A DNA stretch of 64,000 bases from Bosea sp. NBC_00550 (GTDB taxonomy: Bacteria; Pseudomonadota; Alphaproteobacteria; Rhizobiales; Beijerinckiaceae). The notes below the pieces were generated by a model. It saw only the letters and a program-made list of their open reading frames with translations. It made no database searches and was not told the DNA's origin. Numbering within the stretch: the first letter of the stretch is position 1; the number at the start of each line of letters is the position of its first letter. The stretch spans positions 744,001-808,000 of the forward strand of contig NZ_CP102772.1 in NCBI RefSeq assembly GCF_026020075.1. Direction: 5' to 3'. The translations under genes and the position numbers were made by a program. Shown piece after piece: positions 19,276 through 29,681 of this stretch.

Positions 19276-20298
19276 ATGAAAAAGTTTGTAGCAGCCGCCC
19301 TCGCAGCGGGAATTGGCATGGCCGTTTCCGCGACCGGGGCCTCCGCCCAGGCGACCCTCGCGCAGGTCAAGCAGCGCGGCGCCCTCAACTGCGGCTCCAA
19401 CACCGGGCTCGCCGGCTTCGGCGTTCCGGATGCGCAGGGCAACTGGAAGGGGCTCGACGTCGATGTCTGCCGCGCCATCGCAGCGACAATCTTCAACGAC
19501 CCGAACAAGGTGAAGTTCATCCCGCTCTCGGCCAAGGATCGCTTCACCGCGCTGCAGTCGGGCGAGATCGATGTGCTGGTCCGCAACTCGACCTGGACGA
19601 TGACGCGCGACGCGTCGCTCGGCCTGCTCTTCACCAGCGCGAACTACTATGACGGCCAGGGCTTCATGGTCCGCAAGAAGCTCGGCGTGAACTCGGCGCT
19701 GCAGCTTTCCGGCGCCTCGGTCTGCACCCAGCAGGGCACCACGACCGAACTCAACCTGGCCGACTACTTCCGTGCCAACAACCTGAAGTACGAAGTCGTC
19801 GCCTTCGCCTCGGCGGACGAGACGATCAAGGCCTATGACGCCGGCCGCTGCGACGCCTTCACTACCGACGCCTCGGGCCTCTATGCCGAGCGCCTGAAGC
19901 TGACGAACCCCGACGACCACATCGTCCTGCCGGAGATCATCTCCAAGGAGCCGCTCGGCCCGTCCGTCCGCAACAACGACCCGCAATGGTTCAACCTGGT
20001 GAAGTGGGTCGGCTTCGCCATGCTGAACGCCGAGGAACTGGGCGTGACCCAGGCCAACGTCGATCAGCAGCTCAAGTCGGATAACCCCGAGGTCAAGCGC
20101 CTGCTCGGCACCGAGGGCAAGTTCGGCGAGCAGGTCGGCCTGACGGCGGACTGGGTTGTCCGCATCGTCAAGCACGTCGGCAACTACGGCGAATCCTTCG
20201 AGCGCAACGTCGGCCAGGGCTCGCTGCTGAAGATCGCCCGCGGTCAGAACGCGCTCTGGACCAAGGGCGGACTGCAATACGCCCCACCGGTTCGCTGA
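19276..20298 (+). CDS. aapJ: General L-amino-acid ABC transporter substrate-binding protein
   Basis: AapJ is the periplasmic receptor of the broad-range amino-acid importer AapJQMP. It has 340 aa, a signal peptide (MKKFVAAALAAGIGMAVSATGASAQ), then TLAQVKQRGALNCGSNTGLAGFG, the typical opening of SBP family 3, and VRNSTWTMTRDA and SVCTQQGTTTELNL lobes. ATG 19276 has GGGAGAG nine bases upstream. A terminator immediately follows (20308-20340) and aapQ starts only at 20916. The receptor is therefore likely made in excess of the membrane subunits, as in related systems. Confidence 0.96.
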   Translation: MKKFVAAALAAGIGMAVSATGASAQATLAQVKQRGALNCGSNTGLAGFGVPDAQGNWKGLDVDVCRAIAATIFNDPNKVKFIPLSAKDRFTALQSGEIDVLVRNSTWTMTRDASLGLLFTSANYYDGQGFMVRKKLGVNSALQLSGASVCTQQGTTTELNLADYFRANNLKYEVVAFASADETIKAYDAGRCDAFTTDASGLYAERLKLTNPDDHIVLPEIISKEPLGPSVRNNDPQWFNLVKWVGFAMLNAEELGVTQANVDQQLKSDNPEVKRLLGTEGKFGEQVGLTADWVVRIVKHVGNYGESFERNVGQGSLLKIARGQNALWTKGGLQYAPPVR

Positions 20299-20307
20299 TA
20301 CGTCTTG

Positions 20308-20340
20308 CGGGGCGCCGGCCTGACCGGTGCCCCGTTTTTT
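20308..20340 (+). terminator. Rho-independent terminator/attenuator between aapJ and aapQ
   Basis: The stem GGGGCGCCGG (20309-20318) pairs with CCGGTGCCCC (20324-20333) with one G-U pair, plus an outer C-G, a 5-nt loop and TTTTTT. It would end most transcripts after aapJ, with read-through feeding aapQMP. Confidence 0.85.
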
Positions 20341-20915
20341 AGTGACATCCGCTGCACCATCGCCGCGAGCCGCCTGCAAGCGTTTCGCGGCGTTCCTGTA
20401 TCTCGGCAGGCACCGGCAGATCTTGCGCGAGAGAGCTTCATTTCGCCCGGCACGGTCTTCAGGAAAGGGGTCTCCGGCAGGCTGTGTGCCGCTCCCTCCC
20501 GCTGACGGGATTGTTCGTTGACGACGAGGGCGGGGGCGCAGAAATTTGCGGACGGCGCCGGACAGGGCCACCGGGGCGGTTGGTCCGGGATTTGCTGATT
20601 GGAAATTTACGTCAGCAGGACTTGCCGCATCGGCATTTGCTGCTCAAGATTTGCACAATCGGGGAGAGCGGGACAAACCCGCTCCGAACAGGGGTACGGC
20701 GGCATGAGGACAGAGATCGCGACTGCCGCGGGGGCGGCAGCTATCTGCGTCGGTAGCGCGACGCTTCCCTGAATGACGGGGAGGCGCTCCCTCGCATGGC
20801 GCGCCTCCTGCACGAAACACGAAGAATAGCGGCACGGACAACAACACGACCTCGGCGCAACCGCACCGCCGAAGGATCGCCGGCCGCAACAAGCGAAGCA
20901 AAAAGGGCGTGACAA
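20341..20915. other. 575-bp gap between aapJ terminator and aapQ, no gene recognised
   Basis: No conserved coding frame is visible. A 22-codon frame at 20704-20772 is too weak to call. A loose hairpin (GGAGGCGC near 20780 with GCGCCTCC) is present. Either a promoter for aapQMP or a transcript-processing site may lie here. Confidence 0.45.
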
Positions 20916-22112
20916 GTGTCGAGCATTCCGACCGAAACGGTATCACCCGGCAAGGCGTCGTTGTTCTACGACCCCAAGATCCGCGGCTATGTCTATCAGA
21001 TCCTTCTTTTGGCGGTCGTCGGCTTCCTGATCTGGTCGGCCGCATCCAACGCCATCGAGAACCTTCGTGCCCAGAAGATCGCCTCCGGTTTCGGCTTCTG
21101 GAACAACGCTGCCGGTTTCGACGTCAATCAGAAGCTGATCCCGTTCTCGGCATCCGGTGGCTCGACCTATGGCCAGGCCTTCCTGGTCGGACTGCTCAAC
21201 ACGCTTCTCGTCGCCGCGCTCGGCATCGTACTCGCCACCATGATCGGCTTCTTCGTCGGTGTGGCGCGCCTTTCCAACAACTGGATCGTCGCCAAGCTGG
21301 CGATGATCTATGTCGAGGTGATCCGCAACATCCCGCTGCTGCTCCAGCTCTTCTTCTGGTACAACGCGGTGCTGAAGCCGTTGCCTGATGCCCGCAACTC
21401 GATTGCGCTGCCCGGCAGCATCTATCTCAACAACCGCGGCATCATCCTGCCGAGCCCGAATTTCGGCCCGGCCTTCGAGGCGGTCGTCATCGCCTTCTTC
21501 ATCGGCATCGCCGGGGCGATCGCCTTCTTCGTCTGGTCGCGGCGCCAGCAGATGCAGACCGGCAAGCAGTACCACAACGGCTGGGTCGCGCTCGCGCTCA
21601 TCGTCGGGCTGCCGCTTCTCGTGTTCTTCATCACGGGCCGTCCGCTCACCTTCGACTATCCGCAGCAGGGACGCTTCAACCTGACCGGCGGCATGCAGAT
21701 CTATCCGGAATTCGTCGCGCTCCTGATCGGCCTGTCGACCTACACGGGTGGCTTCATCGCCGAGGTGGTGCGGGCCGGCATTCTGGCGGTGTCCAGGGGG
21801 CAGACGGAGGCGGCCAACGCGCTCGGTCTGCGCTCCGGCCCGACGCTGAAGCTCGTCGTCATCCCGCAGGCGATGCGCGTCATCATCCCGCCGCTGACCT
21901 CGCAATACCTCAACCTCACCAAGAACTCCTCGCTGGCGGTGGCGATCGGCTATCCCGATCTCGTGCAGGTCTTCACCGGCACGGTGCTGAACCAGACCGG
22001 CCAGGCGGTCGAGGTCGTGGCGATCACCATGGCGGTCTATCTGACGATCTCGCTGGTGACGTCGTTCTTCATGAACATCTACAACAAGCGCATGGCGCTG
22101 GTTGAACGGTGA
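20916..22112 (+). CDS. aapQ: General L-amino-acid ABC transporter permease
   Basis: First inner-membrane permease of the Aap importer, 398 aa, with about eight hydrophobic segments. The HisM-type permease domain covers the first helices plus YVEVIRNIPLLLQLFFWYNAV and, after a long insertion typical of AapQ, the EAA loop AVSRGQTEAANALGLRSG followed by VVIPQAMRVIIPPLTSQYLNLTKNSSLAVAIGY. The start is GTG 20916. The gap of ten bases to aapM shows one operon. It pairs with AapM and is driven by AapP. Confidence 0.95.
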   Translation: MSSIPTETVSPGKASLFYDPKIRGYVYQILLLAVVGFLIWSAASNAIENLRAQKIASGFGFWNNAAGFDVNQKLIPFSASGGSTYGQAFLVGLLNTLLVAALGIVLATMIGFFVGVARLSNNWIVAKLAMIYVEVIRNIPLLLQLFFWYNAVLKPLPDARNSIALPGSIYLNNRGIILPSPNFGPAFEAVVIAFFIGIAGAIAFFVWSRRQQMQTGKQYHNGWVALALIVGLPLLVFFITGRPLTFDYPQQGRFNLTGGMQIYPEFVALLIGLSTYTGGFIAEVVRAGILAVSRGQTEAANALGLRSGPTLKLVVIPQAMRVIIPPLTSQYLNLTKNSSLAVAIGYPDLVQVFTGTVLNQTGQAVEVVAITMAVYLTISLVTSFFMNIYNKRMALVER

Positions 22113-22122
22113 GGGCTGACCG

Positions 22123-23502
22123 ATGACCGACGCAACCACCGAACTCGCGCCCTTCGCCTTCGTTCGCAGGGATACGCTGGAACAGGAGCCCGCGCCGCTT
22201 TCCGTCGCCGGCCCCCTGGCCTGGATCAGGGCCCACCTGTTCTCGGGCCCTCTCAACACCATCCTGACCCTGCTCTGCCTCTATCTGGTGATCGATGCGG
22301 TGCCGGGGCTGATCCGGTTCTACTTCCTCGATGCGGTCTGGACCGGCACGAGCCGCGACGCCTGCCTCGCGGACAAGGTCGGCCGGCCGGTCGGCGCCTG
22401 CTGGGCCTATATTGGCGATCGTCTGCAGTACTTCATCTACGGTTCCTACCCGGTGACGGAGCGCTGGCGGGTCAATATCGTCTTCGCGATGTTCGCGCTC
22501 GGCGTGATCTGGCTGCTCTGGAACCGGGCGCCGATGAAGAAGATCGGCGTGTTCTTCTTCTTCGTCATCCTGCCGACGAGCGCCTTCATCCTGCTGCTCG
22601 GCGGTGACCGGGCCGAGGGCTTCCTGCGCTTCCTGATCCTGCTCAGCTTCGCGCTGGCCGTGGTCTATCTCGTCCTGTCCTTCGCGCCGAGCCTGGTGAA
22701 GTTCTGGATCGGGGAGGGGCAGCTTGCCGTAGAGGAGGCCGCGCCGGCCTGGCAGCGCTTCTATCGGCCGAAGCGGCTGATCCTGATCTCGCTCGTCGTG
22801 TTCGGCATTCTCGCCGTTCTCGCCGACAAGGTCGGCCTCCCGCGCGTCGATACCGGCCTCTGGGGCGGCATGACGGTGACCTTCCTGATCTCGGCGGTGG
22901 GCATCGTGTTCTCGCTGCCGCTCGGTGTGCTCCTGGCGCTCGGCCGTCGCTCGCGGCTGCCGGCGATCCAGCTGCTCTCGGTGATCTTCATCGAGTTCGT
23001 CCGTGGCGTCCCGCTGATCACGGTGCTGTTCATGGCGAACACCATGCTGCCGCTCTTCGTGCCGCAGGAATGGTCTCCGGATCGGTTGCTGCGGCCGCTG
23101 ATCGGCGTCGCGCTCTTCGCCGCCGCCTATATGGCGGAGGTGGTGCGCGGCGGCCTGCAGGCGATCCCCAAGGGCCAGTACGAGGGCGCGATGTCGCTCG
23201 GCCTCGGCTACTGGCAGATGATGCGCCTCATCATCCTGCCGCAGGCGCTGCGGATCGTGATCCCCGGCATCGTCAACACCTTCATCGGGCTGTTCAAGGA
23301 TACGACGCTGGTGACCATCGTCGGCATCTTCGACTTCCTGCGCACCATCGAGGCGACTCTCGTCGACCCGACCTGGGCGACGCCGACCACGCGGACGACC
23401 GGCTATGCCTTCGCCGCGATGTTCTATTTTCTTTGCTGCTGGGGAATGTCGCGCTACTCGGTAGCTGTCGAGAAGCGCCTCGCCGCCGGCCAAAAACGTT
23501 GA
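22123..23502 (+). CDS. aapM: General L-amino-acid ABC transporter permease
   Basis: Second permease of the Aap importer, 459 aa. An N-terminal region with extra helices (residues about 35-200) precedes the HisM-type domain, which contains [24 protein letters not shown] and the EAA loop [51 protein letters not shown] 22123 follows aapQ closely. Its stop overlaps the ribosome site of aapP. The length and the long N-terminal extension match AapM rather than shorter amino-acid permeases. Confidence 0.95.
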   Translation: MTDATTELAPFAFVRRDTLEQEPAPLSVAGPLAWIRAHLFSGPLNTILTLLCLYLVIDAVPGLIRFYFLDAVWTGTSRDACLADKVGRPVGACWAYIGDRLQYFIYGSYPVTERWRVNIVFAMFALGVIWLLWNRAPMKKIGVFFFFVILPTSAFILLLGGDRAEGFLRFLILLSFALAVVYLVLSFAPSLVKFWIGEGQLAVEEAAPAWQRFYRPKRLILISLVVFGILAVLADKVGLPRVDTGLWGGMTVTFLISAVGIVFSLPLGVLLALGRRSRLPAIQLLSVIFIEFVRGVPLITVLFMANTMLPLFVPQEWSPDRLLRPLIGVALFAAAYMAEVVRGGLQAIPKGQYEGAMSLGLGYWQMMRLIILPQALRIVIPGIVNTFIGLFKDTTLVTIVGIFDFLRTIEATLVDPTWATPTTRTTGYAFAAMFYFLCCWGMSRYSVAVEKRLAAGQKR

Positions 23503-23516
23503 GAGGAATGACGACC

Positions 23517-24302
<786 letters not shown>

Positions 24303-24317
<15 letters not shown>

Positions 24318-24338
24318 GACCAGATTCTGAACTGAGTC
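24303..24338. repeat. Tandem 18-bp direct repeat across the aapP stop
   Basis: CAGATTCTGCACTGAGAC is followed at once by CAGATTCTGAACTGAGTC, 16 of 18 identical. The first unit holds the last aapP codons and stop; the second is an echo of them. It looks like a small slippage duplication. Confidence 0.7.
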
Positions 24339-24359
24339 AAAGAAGCTTTCCAACGTTCA

Positions 24360-24397
24360 GGAGCGCGCCGGTTCTGCCGGCGCGCTCCTTCGCTTTT
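24360..24397 (+). terminator. Rho-independent terminator of the aapQMP operon
   Basis: A perfect GGAGCGCGCCGG stem closes on a 4-5 nt loop (24360-24388), followed by TTCGCTTTT. It lies 43 bp after the aapP stop. Confidence 0.8.
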
Positions 24398-24502
24398 CCG
24401 GGGCGCCGCGGAAGCATCGCAAAGGATGTCCCTGCAGAAAAACCTCCGACGGCGGAACGCTTCCTTACGTGATGCGTTATCTGCGGGAACGGAGGATACG
24501 TC

Positions 24503-24778
24503 ATGAAACGTCTTGTTCCTGCTATTGTCGCCGCTGTTCTGATGACGGGCGGCGCCTATGCTCAGTCGATCAATGTCGGCCCCGGCGGCGTCAGCGTCGA
24601 CACGCGCTCGCCGCAAGAGCGGGCCATAGATCGCGACATGCGTCACGACCGCTATGAGCGGGCGCGCGAGCGCGAGTGGCGGCGCGCGAACTACCGCGGC
24701 GACGATTGCCGCACGGTCACGACCGAGCGGGAGACACCGCGCGGCATGGTGCGTCGCACGACGCGCGTCTGTGATTGA
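24503..24778 (+). CDS. Small secreted basic protein, unrecognised
   Basis: A 91-aa exported protein. It has a signal peptide MKRLVPAIVAAVLMTGGAYAQ, a glycine-rich stretch (INVGPGGVSVDTRSP), an arginine-rich charged helix (DRDMRHDRYERAREREWRRANYR) and a short beta-like end with two cysteines (DDCRTV...TRVCD) that probably form a disulfide. ATG 24503 has GGAGG upstream. I know such small envelope proteins as conserved hypotheticals in Hyphomicrobiales, but no function. It stands alone between two terminators. Confidence 0.75.
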   Translation: MKRLVPAIVAAVLMTGGAYAQSINVGPGGVSVDTRSPQERAIDRDMRHDRYERAREREWRRANYRGDDCRTVTTERETPRGMVRRTTRVCD

Positions 24779-24850
24779 GTTGCGTCCAGAGTTGCTTACA
24801 GAGTTGCTTCGAGAAGCAGGTCCGGCCTGACTGATCGGACCAGCCGATAA

Positions 24851-24883
24851 AAAGCCCGCGGCGGAATACGCCGCGGGCTTTCT
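24851..24883. terminator. Bidirectional rho-independent terminator
   Basis: A perfect 13-bp stem AAAGCCCGCGGCG / CGCCGCGGGCTTT (24851-24863 with 24869-24881, loop GAATA). T-rich and A-rich flanks allow it to end both the small forward gene and the reverse GlpQ-like gene. Confidence 0.88.
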
Positions 24884-24903
24884 GTTGATCTGACGCGGGA
24901 GGC

Positions 24904-26064
24904 TTATTTGCCATCGCGCGCCTTCACGGCCTGGTCGGGGAAGTCCGAGAAGAGCCCGTCGATGCCGAGCGCGAAATAAGCCTTGTACTCCGCCCCGGCG
25001 TCTCCCTTGAAATCCGAAACCAGCCGCTTCGGCTCGCTGCGGAAGGTCCAGCTATGGACGAGGAGGCCGGCTGCATGGGCATCCTTGACCACGTTGGTCG
25101 GCGCGATCAGCGTGCGATCGCGCTCGTCGATGGCGCCGTCGCCGTTGAGGTCCTGCGGCTTGCCGTCGGCCCCGATCGTCTGCTTCGCGCCGAGCAGATA
25201 GGGCTTCCAGGGGCCGACACCGTCGGCATAGGTCGCGATTTCCTTGAGCCCTTCGGCGGAGAGCATGTCCTGGAAGCTGCGCTTGTCGCCGAGCACGGCG
25301 AAGTCGTAGGGACGGTCGAACGGCGCGGCGAGCGAGACCTTGCCGTCCTTGTCGACGCCGTCGCCATCGACGAGCTGGACGAGACGCAGCTGCGTCTTCT
25401 TGCGCAGATATTTGAGGTTGCCCGTTTCGAAGCTCTGGATGAACACCGGCGAGGTCTTCTCGGTCCAGCCGGCGGCCTTGAGCATGTCGAGGAGCTTGTC
25501 CTCGAAGGCGAGGCCGAGAGCCGCGTGATAGGTCGGATGCTTGGTCTCGGGATAGATGCCGATCGTGCGGCCGGTGCGGGCGCTCTCGGCCTTGGCGAGG
25601 TCGATGACCTCCTGGAAGGTCGGGATCTGGTACTTGCCGTTATGGGACTGGTCGCGGTCCGCGAAGGCCTGCTTGGCGCGCAGCGTCTTGATCTCGGCCG
25701 CCGTGAAGTCATTGGCGAACCAGTCCGCGGTGTCGACGCCGTCGACCTTGCGCGTGGTCTTGCGGCCGGCAAACTCCGGCCGGTCGGCGACGTCGGTGGT
25801 GCCGCTCAGCATCGGCTCGTGGCGCACGACCAGAACGCCGTCCTTGGTCGAGACCAGATCGGGCTCGATGAAATCCGCGCCCTGTTCGATCGCGAGCTTG
25901 TAGCCCTCGAGCGTGTGCTCGGGCAGGTAGCCGCTGGCGCCGCGGTGAGCGATGACGAGAGGCTTCTGGCCGGAGAGGGTGGGCGCCGGCTGGGCGATGG
26001 CCGCAAGCGGCTGCAAGGCCAGCGCGACGAAAAGCGATGTCGAGAGAAGGAACGTCTTTTTCAT
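24904..26064 (-). CDS. Periplasmic glycerophosphodiester phosphodiesterase (GlpQ-like)
   Basis: The enzyme splits glycerophosphodiesters to glycerol 3-phosphate and an alcohol. The 386-aa protein has a signal peptide ([25 protein letters not shown]) and the GDPD core: [14 protein letters not shown] with catalytic His40, [21 protein letters not shown] with the metal-binding Glu and Asp, and IYPETKHP. Near the C-terminus [12 protein letters not shown] (about residues 305-316) looks like an EF-hand calcium loop inserted in the barrel, and an earlier [11 protein letters not shown] stretch is similar. A second, cytoplasmic GDPD is encoded at 51366. Confidence 0.93.
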   Translation of the reverse strand: MKKTFLLSTSLFVALALQPLAAIAQPAPTLSGQKPLVIAHRGASGYLPEHTLEGYKLAIEQGADFIEPDLVSTKDGVLVVRHEPMLSGTTDVADRPEFAGRKTTRKVDGVDTADWFANDFTAAEIKTLRAKQAFADRDQSHNGKYQIPTFQEVIDLAKAESARTGRTIGIYPETKHPTYHAALGLAFEDKLLDMLKAAGWTEKTSPVFIQSFETGNLKYLRKKTQLRLVQLVDGDGVDKDGKVSLAAPFDRPYDFAVLGDKRSFQDMLSAEGLKEIATYADGVGPWKPYLLGAKQTIGADGKPQDLNGDGAIDERDRTLIAPTNVVKDAHAAGLLVHSWTFRSEPKRLVSDFKGDAGAEYKAYFALGIDGLFSDFPDQAVKARDGK

Positions 26065-26320
26065 GGTTTGACCCCGGATCGCGGAAATACGCGCGAACTT
26101 AGGTCAGAGGCTGTGACAACGCCATGAAGGCCGGCATTCGGATTCTCTGCTTCGGGGGGCCCAAGCAGCTGACGATTGCCCGGGCCACGGAGTTGTCGCG
26201 GCCTGCCGGCATGAAAATACCCGCGCCGACGTGAGGGTCGATGCGGGCTTCACTGGATTGCAAACAGGCGCGTCGCAGGGGCGCCGCACTCTGGCGGCTT
26301 GCCTCTCGCGCCGGGCCGTA

Positions 26321-26461
26321 TCAGCGGCGGTTCTCGAGGGTCGTCTTGGCGTCGAGGCGCTTGGAAGCCGGCGGGGTGAAGTCCGGCTGCGGCTGGGTCG
26401 CGCAGGCGGCGAGGCCGAGGGCGACAAGGCTCAGGATGACGATGCGGCTGGCGCTTTTCAT
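26321..26461 (-). CDS. Small lipoprotein, 46 aa
   Basis: A very short predicted lipoprotein. The start is MKSASRIVILSLVALGLAACATQPQPDF, with lipobox LAAC placing the lipidated Cys at residue 20, and a proline-rich tail of about 26 residues. Tiny lipoproteins of this form are frequent in alphaproteobacteria and their roles are mostly unknown. I start at ATG 26461, which opens directly into the signal sequence; the upstream frame to 26596 is not signal-like. Confidence 0.65.
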   Translation of the reverse strand: MKSASRIVILSLVALGLAACATQPQPDFTPPASKRLDAKTTLENRR

Positions 26462-26643
26462 ATGTGGATACCCCAGAGACCGCGACATGCGGTTGCATCG
26501 TCTTTCCGCTTGTGAAACGACCGCGTCAAGAGCATGCCGCAGGAGCCCCCATGCCTCGGCGTCATGTTTGAACTGGTCGAAGCACAACCCACTCACCGCC
26601 TTGCGGCGCCGGCCGGAGCGGCCTGCGCCAGGAATGACGCATC

Positions 26644-27942
26644 ATGACGCCAGCCGCCCGGATCAGCGCCGCCATCGAGGTGCTGCAGGACATCATCGAG
26701 CGCCGCCGCCCGGCGGCGGATGCGCTCAAGGATTGGGGCCTGTCGCGGCGCTTCGCCGGTTCCAAGGATCGCGCTGCCATCGCTTCGCTGGTCTATGACG
26801 CGCTGCGCCGCAAAGCCTCGTCCGGCTACGCGATGGCGTCGGAGGAGCCTCGCGCGCTGGTTCTCGGCATGCTGGCGGGCCTGCGTGGCCTGCCTCTGGC
26901 GGAAATCGGCGAGCTCTTCTCGGGTGAGAATCATGCTCCGGCCCCGCTGAATGCGGACGAGACGGCGCTTCTGACCGCTTTTACGGACGAGGGCGCTCCC
27001 GATTGGGTGCGCGCCGATGTCCCCGAATGGCTTTGGCCCTCCGTCGAGAGCGGTTTCGGCGAGGCGGCGGTGGCAGAAGGCCGCGCGCTGGCGTCCCGCG
27101 CGCCGATCGACCTGCGCGTCAACCGCCTCAAGGCGAGCCGCGACGCCGTGCTCGGAGACCTCGCCCATCTCCAGCCCGAGCCGGGCGCCTGGTCTCCCGA
27201 CGCGCTGCGCTTCCAGCCGGGCCATGACGGGCGTGGCCCCTCGCTCCAGACCGAGCCCGGCTTCTTCGCCGGCGCGTTCGAAATCCAGGACGAGGGCTCG
27301 CAGTTGGTGACACTGCTCGCCGGGGCGCAGCCGGGGCAGACCGTGATCGACCTCTGCGCCGGGGCAGGGGGCAAGACGCTCGCGCTCGCTGCCCTCATGG
27401 CCAATCGCGGCAGCCTCTACGCCACCGATCTCGACAGCCGCCGGCTCGCGCCGTTGCATGACCGCGTGGCGCGCTCGGGCGCAGGCATCGTCGAGGTCCG
27501 CATCCCCCGTTCGCGCGGCCACGAGCCGTTCGCCGACATCGCCGGCCAGGCCGATCTCGTGCTGGTCGATGCGCCCTGCACCGGCTCCGGCACCTGGCGC
27601 CGCAATCCGGATGCGAAATGGCGCGTGCGCCCCGGCGCCCTTGCCGAGCGGATCAAGGACCAAGCCGAGGTGCTGGCTCGCGCCGCGAAGCTGGTTCGCC
27701 CCGGCGGCCGCATCGCCTACATCACCTGCTCGGTCCTGCCGGAGGAGAACGACGAGGCGATCCGCGCCTTTCTCGGCCGTCACCCCGGTTTCGCTTCCGT
27801 GGCGCCGATCGATGTGCTCAAGGGGGCGGAAAGCGACTTTTCCTTGCTGGCGCGCTTTGCCACGGAGTTCGGCCTCCAGCTCTCGCCAAGACGCAGCGGC
27901 ACGGATGGTTTCTACCTGGCCTGCCTCCGGCGCGGGGATTGA
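26644..27942 (+). CDS. RsmB-family 16S rRNA cytosine-C5 methyltransferase
   Basis: An SAM-dependent m5C RNA methyltransferase, RsmB/NOP2/SUN family, 432 aa. The N-terminal NusB-like helical part (about 1-130) precedes the Rossmann domain with DLCAGAGGKTLALAALM (SAM loop), VLVDAPCTGSGTWRRNPDAKW (motif IV, catalytic Pro-Cys) and AYITCSVLPEENDE (motif VI Cys nucleophile). Both cysteines are intact. Start ATG 26644. It lies 49 bp before guaA on the same strand, so the two may share a transcript. The exact rRNA position (C967 in E. coli RsmB) is inferred from family only. Confidence 0.92.
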   Translation: MTPAARISAAIEVLQDIIERRRPAADALKDWGLSRRFAGSKDRAAIASLVYDALRRKASSGYAMASEEPRALVLGMLAGLRGLPLAEIGELFSGENHAPAPLNADETALLTAFTDEGAPDWVRADVPEWLWPSVESGFGEAAVAEGRALASRAPIDLRVNRLKASRDAVLGDLAHLQPEPGAWSPDALRFQPGHDGRGPSLQTEPGFFAGAFEIQDEGSQLVTLLAGAQPGQTVIDLCAGAGGKTLALAALMANRGSLYATDLDSRRLAPLHDRVARSGAGIVEVRIPRSRGHEPFADIAGQADLVLVDAPCTGSGTWRRNPDAKWRVRPGALAERIKDQAEVLARAAKLVRPGGRIAYITCSVLPEENDEAIRAFLGRHPGFASVAPIDVLKGAESDFSLLARFATEFGLQLSPRRSGTDGFYLACLRRGD

Positions 27943-27991
27943 GGCGGTTGCGGCCGTTGCGCGCGCCCGCGTGATCCATTAACGGGACGCG

Positions 27992-29560
27992 ATGACGAGC
28001 GCTCAGCCCCATCACGACTCCATCCTCATCATCGATTTCGGCTCGCAGGTGACGCAGCTCATCGCGCGGCGCATCCGCGAGATCGGCGTCTACTGCGAGA
28101 TCGCGCCATTCCAGTCGGCTAGTGAAGCGTTCGAGCGGCTGAAGCCCAAGGGCGTGATCTTCTCCGGGGGCCCGGCCTCGGTGCCGGACGAGGGCAGCCC
28201 TCGCGCCCCTGAAGCGGTCTTCAGCGCGAACATCCCGCTGATGGGCATCTGCTACGGTCAGCAGACCATGGCGCATCAGCTCGGCGGCAAGGTCGAGGGC
28301 GGGCATGCCGCCGAGTTCGGCCGCGCCGATGTCGAGATCCTCGCCCCTTCGGCACTCTTCGCCGGCGTCTGGGAGAAGGGCGCGCGCTATCCCGTCTGGA
28401 TGAGCCATGGCGACCGCGTCACGCAGTTGCCGCAGGGCTTCTCGGTCAAGGCGACCTCGGAGAACGCCCCCTTCGCGGTGGCGAGCGACGAAGAGCGGCG
28501 CTTTTACACCACGATGTTCCACCCCGAGGTGGTGCACACTCCGGACGGCGGCAAGCTGCTGCGCAACTTCGTCGTCGATATCTGCGGCTGCAAGCCGGAT
28601 TGGAGCATGTCGGCCTATCGCGCCGAGATGCAGAAGAAGATCAAGGATCAGGTCGGCACCGGCCGCGTCATCTGCGGCCTTTCCGGCGGCGTCGACTCGG
28701 CGGTGGCGGCGGTGCTGATCCACGAGGCGATCGGCGACCAGCTCACCTGCGTTTTCGTCGATCACGGCCTGATGCGGATGAACGAGGCCGAAGAGGTCGT
28801 CCGTCTGTTCAGGGATCACTACAACATCCCGCTCGTCCATGTTGAGGCGGAAGAGCTTTTCCTCTCCGAGCTGGCGAAATGCGGGGCCGACCCCGAGGCC
28901 AAGCGCAAGACCATCGGCCGCCTCTTCATCGAGGTCTTCGATGCCGAGGCCGCCAAGATCGGCGGCGCCGATTTCCTGGCACAGGGCACGCTCTATCCCG
29001 ACGTGATCGAGAGCGTGTCCTTCTCCGGTGGCCCCTCGGTGACGATCAAAAGCCACCACAATGTCGGCGGCCTGCCCGAGCGCATGAAGATGAAGCTCGT
29101 CGAGCCGCTGCGCGAGCTCTTCAAGGACGAGGTTCGCGTGCTCGGCCGCGAGCTCGGCCTGCCCGAGGCCTTCGTCGGCCGCCACCCCTTCCCGGGGCCG
29201 GGCCTCGCCATCCGCTGCCCGGGCGAGATCACCAAGGAAAAGCTCGACATCCTGCGCAGGGCGGATGCGATCTATCTCGACGAGATCCGCAAGGCCGGCC
29301 TCTACGACGTGATCTGGCAGGCCTTCGCCGTGCTGCTGCCGGTGCGCACCGTCGGCGTGATGGGCGACTACCGCACTTACGATCACGTCTGCGCGCTGCG
29401 CGCCGTGACTTCGGTCGACGGCATGACGGCGGATTTCTACCCCTTCGACATGAACTTCCTTGGCCGCGCCGCGACCCGCATCATCAACGAGGTCAAGGGC
29501 ATCAACCGCGTCGTCTACGACGTGACGAGCAAGCCGCCCGGCACGATCGAGTGGGAATGA
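27992..29560 (+). CDS. guaA: GMP synthase (glutamine-hydrolysing)
   Basis: GuaA aminates XMP to GMP. The 522-aa protein has a class-I glutamine amidotransferase domain ([16 protein letters not shown] with nucleophile Cys87, and FHPEVVHTP with the catalytic His and Glu), the ATP-pyrophosphatase PP-loop [14 protein letters not shown], and the C-terminal dimerisation domain ending [17 protein letters not shown]. All catalytic residues are present. Together with purM, purN and ndk it makes purine supply a theme of this region. A terminator-like hairpin follows. Confidence 0.98.
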   Translation: MTSAQPHHDSILIIDFGSQVTQLIARRIREIGVYCEIAPFQSASEAFERLKPKGVIFSGGPASVPDEGSPRAPEAVFSANIPLMGICYGQQTMAHQLGGKVEGGHAAEFGRADVEILAPSALFAGVWEKGARYPVWMSHGDRVTQLPQGFSVKATSENAPFAVASDEERRFYTTMFHPEVVHTPDGGKLLRNFVVDICGCKPDWSMSAYRAEMQKKIKDQVGTGRVICGLSGGVDSAVAAVLIHEAIGDQLTCVFVDHGLMRMNEAEEVVRLFRDHYNIPLVHVEAEELFLSELAKCGADPEAKRKTIGRLFIEVFDAEAAKIGGADFLAQGTLYPDVIESVSFSGGPSVTIKSHHNVGGLPERMKMKLVEPLRELFKDEVRVLGRELGLPEAFVGRHPFPGPGLAIRCPGEITKEKLDILRRADAIYLDEIRKAGLYDVIWQAFAVLLPVRTVGVMGDYRTYDHVCALRAVTSVDGMTADFYPFDMNFLGRAATRIINEVKGINRVVYDVTSKPPGTIEWE

Positions 29561-29598
29561 CCTAGGGGCCCAGCGGCCGGCGCCAACGATGCGGTCGG

Positions 29599-29631
29599 CA
29601 AGGGCGGGTGCGTCGACCTGCCCTTGTTGTT
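29599..29631 (+). terminator. Probable terminator of guaA
   Basis: CAAGGGCGGGT (29599-29609) pairs with ACCTGCCCTTG (29616-29626) with one G-U pair and a 6-nt loop, followed by a short T-rich run TTGTT. The U-run is weak, so termination may be partial. Confidence 0.5.
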
Positions 29632-29681
29632 CGGTTTCGTCTCGATGTCCGGCGGATACCCGCCGGCCGGAAATGTCCGCC

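Noticed and set aside
20704..20772. 22-codon frame MRTEIATAAGAAAICVGSAT... upstream of aapQ
   Set aside because: No ribosome site and alanine-rich composition expected by chance.
26065..26150. Pho box before the GlpQ-like gene
   Set aside because: TGTCAC and TCTGACC words exist, but the 11-bp periodicity and the second repeat are poor.
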